From Prolixibacteraceae bacterium (GTDB lineage: Bacteria; Bacteroidota; Bacteroidia; Bacteroidales; Prolixibacteraceae): 64,000 nt of DNA. The notes below the pieces were generated by a model. It worked only from the letters and a program-made list of their open reading frames with translations. It ran no database searches and had not been told where the DNA came from. The translations under genes were made by a program, and so were the position numbers. The stretch spans positions 1 to 64,000 of the forward strand of contig JAFLKN010000013.1 in assembly GCA_019163175.1 (NCBI GenBank), given 5' to 3'. Positions 1 to 7,186 of the stretch are shown here, one piece after another (position 1 is the first letter of the stretch; each line of letters opens with the position of its first letter).

Positions 1-10
1 AAAAAAAATT

Positions 11-40
11 GAGACGGCTTCAACAAGCCGCCTCAAAGCC
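11..40 (-). terminator. Rho-independent terminator after frr
   Basis: On the minus strand a 10-bp stem (GAGGCGGCTT / AAGCCGTCTC, one G-T wobble) with a GTTG loop occupies 11-34. It is followed by an uninterrupted run of T (positions 8-1). It lies about 50 nt past the frr stop codon, so it should end the frr transcript. Confidence 0.85.
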
Positions 41-86
41 ATGAAAACAATTAAACAATGTTCAGAAAACAGAAAACTAGAAACAA

Positions 87-650
87 TTATATCGTTAATA
101 TCTCGTGGTTTTTATCCTCGAGCATTTTGTCAATTTTTTTGCTGAAGTCGGTAATCATATTTTGAACAATATCTTCAGCGTCCTTTTCCAAATCTTCAGA
201 AAGACCGTCTTTCAAAAGCTTCTTCAAATTATCATTCGATTCTTTTCGTGCACTTCTCAAACTAACCTTTGCAATCTCTCCTTCTTTATTCACGGTTTTC
301 ACCATGTCTTTACGACGTTGCTCAGTTGGTGCCGGAACATTGATTCGAATAATTTCACCATTATTGTCAGGATTAAATCCCAGATTTGAATTGATAATTG
401 CTTTTTCAATCGGGCGAATCATTGCTTTTTCCCAAGGCTGAATTGCAATTGTTCTGGCATCTGGAGTACTGAGATTTGATACTTGTACAATTGGAACCAT
501 GCTTCCGTAATAATCAACCATAACTGAGTCCAACATTCTTGGAGAAGCTTTTCCGGCGCGTATATGAACCAATTCTTTGTCAAGATGGCTAATCGCGTGT
601 TCCATTCTCTCCTTGCAAATATCCAAAATCATTTGAACCTCTTCCTGCAT
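87..650 (-). CDS. frr: Ribosome recycling factor
   Basis: Cytoplasmic factor that, with EF-G, splits post-termination ribosomes. The 187-residue length matches the family (about 185). Family landmarks are visible: an N-terminal helix ending HIRAGKASPRMLDSV, the domain II segment VSNLSTPDARTIAIQPWE, and the long C-terminal helical arm with EEQRRK-like and SARKESNDNLKK segments. The ATG at 650 gives the expected N-terminus. It lies 104 nt downstream of pyrH on the same strand; the pyrH-frr order is conserved in many bacteria, so co-transcription is likely. A strong terminator follows. Identification is secure. Confidence 0.97.
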   Translation of the reverse strand: MQEEVQMILDICKERMEHAISHLDKELVHIRAGKASPRMLDSVMVDYYGSMVPIVQVSNLSTPDARTIAIQPWEKAMIRPIEKAIINSNLGFNPDNNGEIIRINVPAPTEQRRKDMVKTVNKEGEIAKVSLRSARKESNDNLKKLLKDGLSEDLEKDAEDIVQNMITDFSKKIDKMLEDKNHEILTI

Positions 651-754
651 ATGAACTAACTCTTTTCGTTTATTAAAAGTGCTGGCAACAAATATAGAAA
701 AAATTAAAGAAATTAAAAACTTTAATAATTTTTAATCAAATTAATACAATTTAT

Positions 755-1465
755 TTAGCAATGAACGTATGTTCCAATGGGTTGACCCTCCAAAACTTTT
801 TTCAGATTGCCCTTAATATCCATATTAAAAACAATAATTGGAAGATTATTTTCCTTACACATTGCCGTTGCAGTAAGATCCATAACTTTAAGGTCACGCT
901 GATAGATCTCATCAAAAGATATCTTTTCAAATTTTACTGCTGAAGGATCTTTTTCAGGATCTGCCGTATAAATTCCGTCAACTCTGGTTCCTTTTAACAT
1001 TACATCTGCTTCTATCTCAATTCCTCTTAACGAAGAGCCTGTATCTGTTGTAAAGTATGGGTTTCCTGTTCCTGCCGAGAAAATTACAACTTCTCCCAGT
1101 TCCATAGCTTCCAACGCTCTGTCTTTTGAGAAAAACTCACCAATTGGTTCCATGCGAATGGCAGTTAGGACACGTGACTTACAGCCAACACTCTGAAGAG
1201 CTGAATTTAGAGCCAGACTATTAATTACTGTGGCCAGCATTCCCATTTGGTCTCCTTTAACCCGATCAAAGCCTTTTGTAGCGCCACTTAGCCCTCTGAA
1301 GATATTGCCGCCTCCGATTACAATTCCAACTTGGACACCAAGGTCAGCGATATCTTTAATTTGTTCAGCGTAATCAGTTAGTCTTTGTTGATCAATACCA
1401 TATTGTTGATTGCCCATCAAAGATTCACCACTCAGTTTCAGCAGAATTCGTTTAAACTTAAGCAT
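755..1465 (-). CDS. pyrH: UMP kinase
   Basis: Phosphorylates UMP to UDP with ATP, the committed step from UMP to UTP/CTP. The protein shows the amino-acid-kinase fold signatures of bacterial PyrH: KLSGESLMG at the N-terminus, the glycine-rich IGGGNIFRG loop, GDQMGMLATVINSLAL, and the C-terminal half with FSAGTGNPYFTTDT and VDGIYTADP (nucleotide site). I chose the ATG at 1465 (MLKFKRILLK, 236 aa). The frame stays open to a TTG at 1483, but that would add six residues the family lacks. A TATTTTTG sequence (1488-1481, minus) resembles a Bacteroidota -7 box but no good -33 box is seen. Confidence 0.96.
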   Translation of the reverse strand: MLKFKRILLKLSGESLMGNQQYGIDQQRLTDYAEQIKDIADLGVQVGIVIGGGNIFRGLSGATKGFDRVKGDQMGMLATVINSLALNSALQSVGCKSRVLTAIRMEPIGEFFSKDRALEAMELGEVVIFSAGTGNPYFTTDTGSSLRGIEIEADVMLKGTRVDGIYTADPEKDPSAVKFEKISFDEIYQRDLKVMDLTATAMCKENNLPIIVFNMDIKGNLKKVLEGQPIGTYVHC

Positions 1466-1534
1466 AGATATATTTTTGAACAAAAATAAACTAAAAGTTT
1501 ATATGATGCAGGATATTCAAAATGTAAAATGAAA

Positions 1535-1561
1535 AAAGTCAACCAAAATTTGGTCGACTTT
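1535..1561. terminator. Terminator-like hairpin
   Basis: A 12-13 bp stem (AAAGTCAACCAAA / TTTGGTCGACTTT, one mismatch) flanked on the minus strand by TTTTTTC. It may be a second, backup terminator for the ACP-like gene, or insulate pyrH from upstream transcription. No gene ends immediately beside it. Confidence 0.5.
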
Positions 1562-1763
1562 CCTTTTGTGCTCCTGAGGTGAATTGGCACTGTAAAACTT
1601 GTATGTGAATTATGAACTGAGATCCGCTGTTGTGCATTTCAAAATTAGACACTTCAAAAATCTTTCTGCCATATAGTAGAATATATTTTACTAATTGGCC
1701 GAAATTGGTTATGAATTACCTGTTTTAATAAATGAAAAGCTTAAATTTCAATTTATGCATAAA

Positions 1764-1793
1764 AAAAGGCATCCGTTTCATGGATACCTTTTG
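1764..1793 (-). terminator. Terminator of the ACP-like gene
   Basis: The minus strand carries a stem AAAAGGTATCC / GGATGCCTTTT (one mismatch, 7-nt loop) followed by further T residues, 20-50 nt past the stop of the 1814-2062 gene. The symmetric A/T tails could also make it work on the plus strand. Confidence 0.75.
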
Positions 1794-1813
1794 GTTAAAT
1801 TTTAAATTTTCTG

Positions 1814-2062
1814 TTAACATTCCACACAAGTTCTTTTACTCACCACTTCCAAAGTGTCATTTATATGCGAAAGATTTCTTATTTCCTGATCTTCAAGATG
1901 TATCTTGAAAAATCCTTCGAGATAATATACAAAAAGAGCCCAGTCAACCTGATCGAAATTTAAATCGTCATTAAATGAAGCATCAAGAGTTATTCGATCA
2001 CGCCGAACTCCTGTCTTTCGAAGAACCTTGTACAAGGTTCGCTGAATTGTTTTATTTTCCAT
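1814..2062 (-). CDS. Acyl-carrier-protein-like protein lacking the prosthetic-group serine
   Basis: Small helical protein of ACP length (82 aa from the ATG at 2062). The segment NDDLNFDQVDWALFVYYLEG aligns with the canonical ACP helix II region EDLGADSLDTVELVMALEE. The serine that carries 4'-phosphopantetheine is replaced by glutamine (FDQVD for xDSLD). The rest of the fold looks kept: an N-terminal helix, the FF-I end of helix II, and a C-terminal TLEVV helix. It is a stand-alone gene with its own terminator and no acyl-chain enzymes beside it. Another in-frame ATG at 2098 would give 94 aa; I prefer 2062 because it matches ACP length. Function unknown; a non-acylated structural or regulatory ACP homologue is an inference. 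Confidence 0.7.
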   Translation of the reverse strand: MENKTIQRTLYKVLRKTGVRRDRITLDASFNDDLNFDQVDWALFVYYLEGFFKIHLEDQEIRNLSHINDTLEVVSKRTCVEC

Positions 2063-2331
2063 TGTTTTCTGCTTTATTTCCAAATTAATTAGTTCCATGA
2101 AAATTTGGAATGAACCGCGCAAAAGTAAGAAATAAAATATTCGACCAATCGATTATTTAAGTCAAAAATGAAATAAGACAATAGAAATAAGAATTATTAA
2201 CACTTTTTCTGTTACAAACCTTCGTGGCGAATCATAATGTTCTATAAATCACAAAATTAAAATGATAAAATAGGCAGTATTTACCAATAACGAGAATCAT
2301 GCAATAATTTAATATTCCCTTTTCTTCACAG

Positions 2332-2883
2332 TTAAAACAAGGTTTTGGCCCACTCAGGCTTTAGTAAACTGAAAACTTCAAGGTCGATATACGAATGATT
2401 ATGCCGTTCTCCATTCCGCTCAATTCCCTCGAAAGAGAAACCAAGCCTACGAGGAATAGCCGAACTTTTAACGTTCCCAAGTCCGCATCTGATTTGAACA
2501 CGGTTCATATCCATGTTGCGAAAAGCTAGATTGACCATCTTTCGGGTTGCTGCTGTCGCAATACCTTTACCTGTCATTTTTTCGATTAGCCAATACCCTA
2601 TTTCAATTTTATCGTTGATCCTATCAATGTCTTTAAACCCTATTAGACCAGCAAATTCATGCTTATACCATATTATATATACTTCATCACGGTTGGCCGA
2701 AGATTTCTCCAAAATCGATTTTACAAATCTCTCGGTATCTGCAGGCTTGAACGTAAAATCAACAAAAGGTAGCCATTTTCTTAGAAATCGCCTGTTCTGG
2801 TCTATAGCGTTGAAAATCGCTTCAACGTGAGTCAGATTTAGTTTTTCCAGAAACTGATTTTCGTCTATGGTAAGTTTTTCCAT
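2332..2883 (-). CDS. GNAT family N-acetyltransferase (RimJ/RimL-like)
   Basis: Predicted acetyl-CoA-dependent N-acetyltransferase of 183 aa, resembling the RimL group that modifies ribosomal protein N-termini or small amines. Supporting segments: RFLRKWLPFVDFT near the N-terminus (typical of RimL-type proteins), EIGYWLIEKMTGKGIATAATR (motif A, acetyl-CoA pyrophosphate loop), and NVKSSAIPRRLGFSFEGIER (motif B). The substrate cannot be read from sequence. ATG at 2883. It is divergent from the cyclophilin cluster across 178 nt and separated from the ACP-like gene by 269 nt, so it is probably monocistronic. Confidence 0.85.
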   Translation of the reverse strand: MEKLTIDENQFLEKLNLTHVEAIFNAIDQNRRFLRKWLPFVDFTFKPADTERFVKSILEKSSANRDEVYIIWYKHEFAGLIGFKDIDRINDKIEIGYWLIEKMTGKGIATAATRKMVNLAFRNMDMNRVQIRCGLGNVKSSAIPRRLGFSFEGIERNGERHNHSYIDLEVFSLLKPEWAKTLF

Positions 2884-2960
2884 GGCATGAACTTCTATAA
2901 TAGATTAAGTGGAAATAATATCACAAAGCTCATAGCCAAAATACAACAAAAACGTGGATT

Positions 2961-2990
2961 TTTGATCAGATTCTGATTTGATTATCTTTG
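2961..2990 (+). promoter_or_regulatory. Bacteroidota-type promoter for the cyclophilin cluster
   Basis: TTTG (2961-2964), 18 nt, then TATCTTTG (2983-2990), a full match to the TAnnTTTG -7 element. It sits about 70 nt before the first isomerase ATG at 3062. Confidence 0.7.
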
Positions 2991-3061
2991 TTTCCAAGCT
3001 GAAATTACAAAAACAAGTTTAAATAAATAATAATCAAACTATTAAGGTTAAAATTTAGAAA

Positions 3062-3880
3062 ATGAAGAAGTTAGCTTTACTATTAGTATTTGTAAGTCTG
3101 TTTGTAAACATATCATGTGGTCTTTCCGAAAAAAACGATGAAACTAAGGTACAAATCGAGACCGAGTTCGGATCCATTAAAATCAAGCTTTACAACGAAA
3201 CACCATTACATCGCGACAATTTTACCAAGTTAGTTAAGGAAGGATTTTACACCGACTTACTTTTCCACCGGGTAATTAAGAGTTTTATGATTCAGGGAGG
3301 TGATCCTGAGTCGAAAAATGCGGTGCCTGGGAAGCAACTTGGAGGCGGCGATTTGGGTTATACTATCCCGGCTGAGATAAATTCGAAGTTCTTTCACCGC
3401 AGAGGTGTGCTGGCCGCAGCACGTATGGGCGATCAGGTTAATCCTGAAAAAAGGTCATCTGCTTCGCAATTTTATATACTTCAGGGAAAAGTTTTCAGGA
3501 CAGGTGAATTGGATACACTACAGACCAAGCTCGAGGAAACTCGTAAAATGAATATGATTCAGGTAAAAATGAAATCTGTAGAACCCGAGTTGAACAAGCT
3601 GGGTGCTGAAGGAAAACAGGATGAAATGATGGCCCGTTTCAATACTTTGAAAGCTGAAGTTGAAGCTGAGGCGGCTAAACTTCCGCCAATCAGATTTTCG
3701 GAAGAGCAACGAAAAGCATATACTACTGTTGGCGGGTATCCCTCTCTGGATAATAATTATACTATTTTTGGTGAAGTAACTGAAGGGTTGGATGTGCTGG
3801 ACAAAATTGCCGATCAGGCCGTTGATCAGTTTAACCGACCACAAAAAGACATTAAATTCAAGATTACATTGATCAAATAA
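3062..3880 (+). CDS. Cyclophilin-type peptidyl-prolyl isomerase, lipoprotein
   Basis: Exported prolyl cis-trans isomerase of 272 aa, first of three in tandem. A lipoprotein signal peptide ends at Cys19 (NISC), so it is probably anchored to the periplasmic or outer membrane face. The cyclophilin core is clear: HRDNFTKLVKEGFY, FHRVIKSFMIQGGDP with the catalytic Arg at about 70, RRGVLAAAR, SSASQFYI, and YTIFGEV near the C-terminus. Between the SQFYI strand and the last strands sits an insertion of about 70 charged, probably helical residues (about 145-215), absent from compact cyclophilins. 17 nt separate it from the next gene. Confidence 0.92.
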   Translation: MKKLALLLVFVSLFVNISCGLSEKNDETKVQIETEFGSIKIKLYNETPLHRDNFTKLVKEGFYTDLLFHRVIKSFMIQGGDPESKNAVPGKQLGGGDLGYTIPAEINSKFFHRRGVLAAARMGDQVNPEKRSSASQFYILQGKVFRTGELDTLQTKLEETRKMNMIQVKMKSVEPELNKLGAEGKQDEMMARFNTLKAEVEAEAAKLPPIRFSEEQRKAYTTVGGYPSLDNNYTIFGEVTEGLDVLDKIADQAVDQFNRPQKDIKFKITLIK

Positions 3881-3897
3881 TTCAGGGGTTACTACGG

Positions 3898-4704
3898 ATG
3901 AAACGCAGTTTAGTCATATCTATAATTCTATTCTGGAGTTTCCAGTTAATGGCACAAAACCGGATTGTACAAATTTCAACCAATCTGGGGACAATGAAAT
4001 TTAAACTGTATAATGAAACACCCAAACATCGCGACGCTTTTATTCAGTTAGCCAACGAAGGTTATTACAACCAAACCTTATTTTACCGGGTTATTCAGAA
4101 TTTTCTGATTCAGGGCGGATCAAGATCATCACGCAATGCTGCACCGGGTAAACGAATTGGATATGGCGATCCTGACAAAACTGTAGATGATGAGATCAGA
4201 TCACAATTCTTTCACAAAAAGGGAGCATTGTGCGCCCCGCGTCAGCCCGACGAGATTAATCCGTTTAAACAATCAGATATTTCTCAGTTCTTCATTATTA
4301 AAGGTAAAGTACATACTGAAGGAGAACTTGATACCATTGAAATTGCTGTTAATCGGCCTATTAGGAATAAGATTAATGCACAATATTTAACTCCTGAAGT
4401 AAAAGAAAATCTCAAAAAGCTGAAAGCCGAGAAAAAGACCGAAGAATTCAGAGCTATTGCGGAAGAAGTAAAACGACAAATAGAAACCAATTACACTCTG
4501 CACCCCGGAAAACTTATTTTCAGCAAAGAACAACGAGAGGCCTATACAACCATTGGCGGTTATCCTGATTTGGATGGAAAATATACCATTTTCGGTGAAT
4601 GCATTTCAGGTCTGGAAGTAATCGACAAAATTGCAGCATTAAAAACAGATGAGAATAATCGTCCGTTTACTGATGTGAAAATTACTGTAACTATAATTGA
4701 ATAA
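3898..4704 (+). CDS. Cyclophilin-type peptidyl-prolyl isomerase, exported
   Basis: Second tandem isomerase, 268 aa, with a conventional signal peptide (hydrophobic stretch ending QLMAQN) rather than a lipobox, so probably soluble in the periplasm. Core motifs: HRDAFIQLANEGYY, FYRVIQNFLIQGG with the catalytic Arg retained, KKGALCAPR, DISQFFII, and YTIFGEC. Like its neighbour it carries a long charged helical insertion before the terminal strands (about residues 145-210). The two are clearly paralogues from tandem duplication. The next gene starts 3 nt after its stop, so the three are one transcript. Confidence 0.9.
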   Translation: MKRSLVISIILFWSFQLMAQNRIVQISTNLGTMKFKLYNETPKHRDAFIQLANEGYYNQTLFYRVIQNFLIQGGSRSSRNAAPGKRIGYGDPDKTVDDEIRSQFFHKKGALCAPRQPDEINPFKQSDISQFFIIKGKVHTEGELDTIEIAVNRPIRNKINAQYLTPEVKENLKKLKAEKKTEEFRAIAEEVKRQIETNYTLHPGKLIFSKEQREAYTTIGGYPDLDGKYTIFGECISGLEVIDKIAALKTDENNRPFTDVKITVTIIE

Positions 4705-4707
4705 GTT

Positions 4708-6036
4708 ATGATGCTCAAATTGTACTTAGTCTGCTCGATTAGTCTCCTTCTGTTCAGTTGCGGATCGTCGGACAAAAAACCAGGCCAAAAAATTAACACT
4801 GAAAAAACAGTGACTGCTGAAGAACAGAAACCGGGCGGTTTTAAAGATTTGATTCCTTCAACTTTTAAAATCGATACCTACGAAAATAACCGTATTCTGG
4901 AAACCGGAATGGGATTTTTTGTGTCTGGCGATATGGCAGTTACCCGTCTTTCCTTTTTCGAATCAGCTAACCGTGCTGTAATTACACCCTTTGACGAAAA
5001 CCAGTCTTACGAAGTGAGTGGCTTTATTAGTATTGACCGAATCAACGATTTAATTTTGCTAAAGATGGATGGGCTAAAAAAAACACCTGTTAACTTGGCC
5101 GAAACAATTCTGACTGATGATGAAAAAACCACCTTTTTTGATAAGCCACAAGGAAATACCGTTCCGCTGCACGATGGAAAAGTGCTGAGCTATTCCAATA
5201 TGCTGGGCAGCAAATTGTACCGCGTCACCAATCAGTTGAGATCCAAAAGTGTTGGAAGTCCGATATTCAACTCCAACATGCAATGTATCGGGCTGGGCTT
5301 TATCCAGATTGCCGATTACGAAACCCAAACATTTGTAACACCTTCTGTCTTTATATCCGACCTAATAAAAAAAGCAGGGAAGTTTCAGGCATTAAGCGAA
5401 CTTCAAAAACAGGCTACTGAGCAGGAAAGCGCCAACAACAGCAAAGTAAAAGGATTGGTTATCGAAACTGAATTGGGAAACATCAAAATTAAATTGTACA
5501 ACTCAACCCCTCAATACCGCGATAATTTTATCAAACTTGCCCGTGAAAATTATTTTGATGATCTTCTCATCCATCGTGTAATCAGCGACTTTGGTATTCA
5601 GAGCGGTGCTGCCGATACCCGTTATGCCACTGCCGATGATGTGGTCGGATGGAAAGGTCCTGGCTATACGTTGCCCGCCCATATTGTTCCGGGCTTGTAT
5701 CACAAACGTGGCGTAATTGGTTCGCCTCGAAAACCGGAACGCGAAAATATGAGAAAGCGCTCCGACGGCTCTCAATATTATATTGTGACCGGACGCATTT
5801 ATACCGATCAGGAATTGAATGATCTGGAAAAAGAGATTGGCCATAAATTTACCGACGAACAGCGCAACACCTATAAAACCATAGGAGGAGCACCACACCT
5901 TGACGGAACTTACACCATTTTTGGTGAAGTTTTGGAAGGAATGGAAATTGCCGACCAGATCTCGAAAGTAGAAGTTAACAGCGAATTCAGACCTAAAAAA
6001 GACATCCGGGTCAAAAAAATCAGGATTCTGGAATAA
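4708..6036 (+). CDS. Degenerate trypsin-like domain fused to a cyclophilin, lipoprotein
   Basis: A 442-aa lipoprotein (LLLFSCGSS, Cys about 18) with two parts. Residues about 45-235 look like an HtrA/S1C serine protease domain (GMGFFVSGDMAVT, VSGFISIDRINDLILLKMDG, KSVGSPIFNSNMQCIGLGF). The catalytic His region reads AVTRLSFFE and the Ser region reads KSVGSPIF where an active enzyme has TNxHVV and GNSGGPL, so it should not be proteolytic. Residues about 250-442 are a cyclophilin domain (HRVISDFGIQSGA, RKRSDGSQYYIV, YTIFGEV) with a shorter insertion than its two neighbours. Tandem with them, 3 nt downstream. Inferred role: envelope folding factor with a protein-binding pseudoprotease domain. 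Confidence 0.8.
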   Translation: MMLKLYLVCSISLLLFSCGSSDKKPGQKINTEKTVTAEEQKPGGFKDLIPSTFKIDTYENNRILETGMGFFVSGDMAVTRLSFFESANRAVITPFDENQSYEVSGFISIDRINDLILLKMDGLKKTPVNLAETILTDDEKTTFFDKPQGNTVPLHDGKVLSYSNMLGSKLYRVTNQLRSKSVGSPIFNSNMQCIGLGFIQIADYETQTFVTPSVFISDLIKKAGKFQALSELQKQATEQESANNSKVKGLVIETELGNIKIKLYNSTPQYRDNFIKLARENYFDDLLIHRVISDFGIQSGAADTRYATADDVVGWKGPGYTLPAHIVPGLYHKRGVIGSPRKPERENMRKRSDGSQYYIVTGRIYTDQELNDLEKEIGHKFTDEQRNTYKTIGGAPHLDGTYTIFGEVLEGMEIADQISKVEVNSEFRPKKDIRVKKIRILE

Positions 6037-6070
6037 TTGGTTCGCCATAAAACTTGAATCATTATCTTTG
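6037..6070 (+). promoter_or_regulatory. Possible pheS promoter
   Basis: ATTG (6037-6040), 22 nt, then TATCTTTG (6063-6070), a perfect TAnnTTTG -7 box. It is 15 nt before the pheS ATG at 6086, implying a very short leader. Confidence 0.55.
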
Positions 6071-6085
6071 CCGCTCAATATTAAC

Positions 6086-7114
6086 ATGAATCAGATGTTA
6101 GATAAAATCAGGGAATTAAAGGAAGAAATTGAAAAAGCTTCAGTTTCGGCCAAAGAAGAGGTTGAAGAATTACGTATAAAATATATCAGTAAAAAAGGTT
6201 TGGTCGGGCAGCTTTTTAACGAATTTAAAGATGTACCCGCCGAGCTGAAGAAAGAAGTTGGGCAAGCAATCAACGATTTAAAAGAGTTTGCAGTCAACAG
6301 AATCAACGAACTGAAGGATAATTTTGAAGGAGCAGATCAAGGTGAATTGGGCATCGACCTTACCATGCCGGCCGAACCCATCCGCTTGGGAAGCCGCCAT
6401 CCGCTGTCGATCGTGAAAAACGAAATGATCGACATTTTTACCCGTTTGGGATTTACCATTGCCGAAGGACCCGAAATTGAAGACGACTGGCATGTATTTT
6501 CGGCACTCAACTTTCCGCCGGAACACCCTGCCCGCGACATGCAGGATACTTTTTTTATCGAAAAAAATCCGGATGTTCTGCTTCGCACACACACATCAAG
6601 CGTACAAATTCGGGTAATGGAAAAAACCCAGCCACCCATTCGGGCTATTTTCCCCGGACGTGTTTTCCGCAACGAAGCCATCTCGGCACGTTCGCACTGT
6701 ATTTTCCACCAAATTGAAGGTTTGTATGTGGACGAGAATGTTTCGTTTGCCGACCTGAAACAGACTTTGCTGTATTTTGCCCGCGAACTTTTCGGAGAAA
6801 AATCTCAAATCCGTTTACGTCCATCCTATTTCCCATTTACCGAACCATCGGCCGAAATGGACGTGAGCTGTTCGATTTGTGGCGGCGAGGGCTGCAACGT
6901 TTGTAAATACACCGGTTGGCTAGAAATTCTGGGCTGCGGAATGGTTGACCCGAATGTTTTGGAGGCCTGCAACATCGACAGTAAAAAATATACCGGCTTT
7001 GCTTTCGGAATGGGAATTGAGCGTATTACCATGCTGAAATACGGAATTAAAGACATCCGCCATTTCTTCGAAAACGATGTCCGCTTCCTGAAGCAGTTTG
7101 AATCTGCAAATTAA
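6086..7114 (+). CDS. pheS: Phenylalanyl-tRNA synthetase alpha subunit
   Basis: Catalytic subunit of the alpha2-beta2 PheRS that charges tRNA-Phe. From the ATG at 6086 it has 342 aa, the usual size; an upstream TTG at 6068 overlaps the -7 box and is unlikely. Visible: an N-terminal coiled-coil arm (residues about 1-85), class II motif 1 region with SRHPLS and GFTIAEGPEIEDDWHVFSAL, motif 2 FPGRVFRNEAISARSH followed by FHQIEGLYVD, and motif 3 GFAFGMGIERITMLKYGI. Four cysteines in CSICGGEGCNVCKYTGW form the PheS insert found in many bacteria. pheT is not adjacent. Confidence 0.96.
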   Translation: MNQMLDKIRELKEEIEKASVSAKEEVEELRIKYISKKGLVGQLFNEFKDVPAELKKEVGQAINDLKEFAVNRINELKDNFEGADQGELGIDLTMPAEPIRLGSRHPLSIVKNEMIDIFTRLGFTIAEGPEIEDDWHVFSALNFPPEHPARDMQDTFFIEKNPDVLLRTHTSSVQIRVMEKTQPPIRAIFPGRVFRNEAISARSHCIFHQIEGLYVDENVSFADLKQTLLYFARELFGEKSQIRLRPSYFPFTEPSAEMDVSCSICGGEGCNVCKYTGWLEILGCGMVDPNVLEACNIDSKKYTGFAFGMGIERITMLKYGIKDIRHFFENDVRFLKQFESAN

Positions 7115-7138
7115 AAGGATAATTCCCAATATAATACG

Positions 7139-7171
7139 AATCCCGGCTTCTGAAAAAAGTCGGGATTTTTT
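7139..7171 (+). terminator. Rho-independent terminator after pheS
   Basis: 11-bp stem AATCCCGGCTT / AAGTCGGGATT with one G-T pair, followed by TTTTTATTTT. It lies 25 nt past the pheS stop and separates it from the convergent stress-protein gene. Confidence 0.88.
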
Positions 7172-7186
7172 ATTTTGCTGTTAAAT

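Larger units (their letters stand above)
1484..1813. other. Gene-free interval with two hairpins
   Basis: This 330-bp gap between pyrH and the ACP-like gene holds no credible ORF. It contains two hairpins listed separately (1535-1561 and 1764-1793). A 16-nt stretch at 1569-1586 resembles the 3' end of a tRNA but has no tRNA body. Confidence 0.6.

Noticed and set aside
1569-1586. Sequence resembling the T-arm/acceptor end of a tRNA (minus strand ...TTCACCTCAGGAGCA)
   Set aside because: Only about 16 nt match. No anticodon arm, D-arm or complementary 5' acceptor strand within 100 nt, and no integrase nearby, so not a tRNA or proven attachment site.
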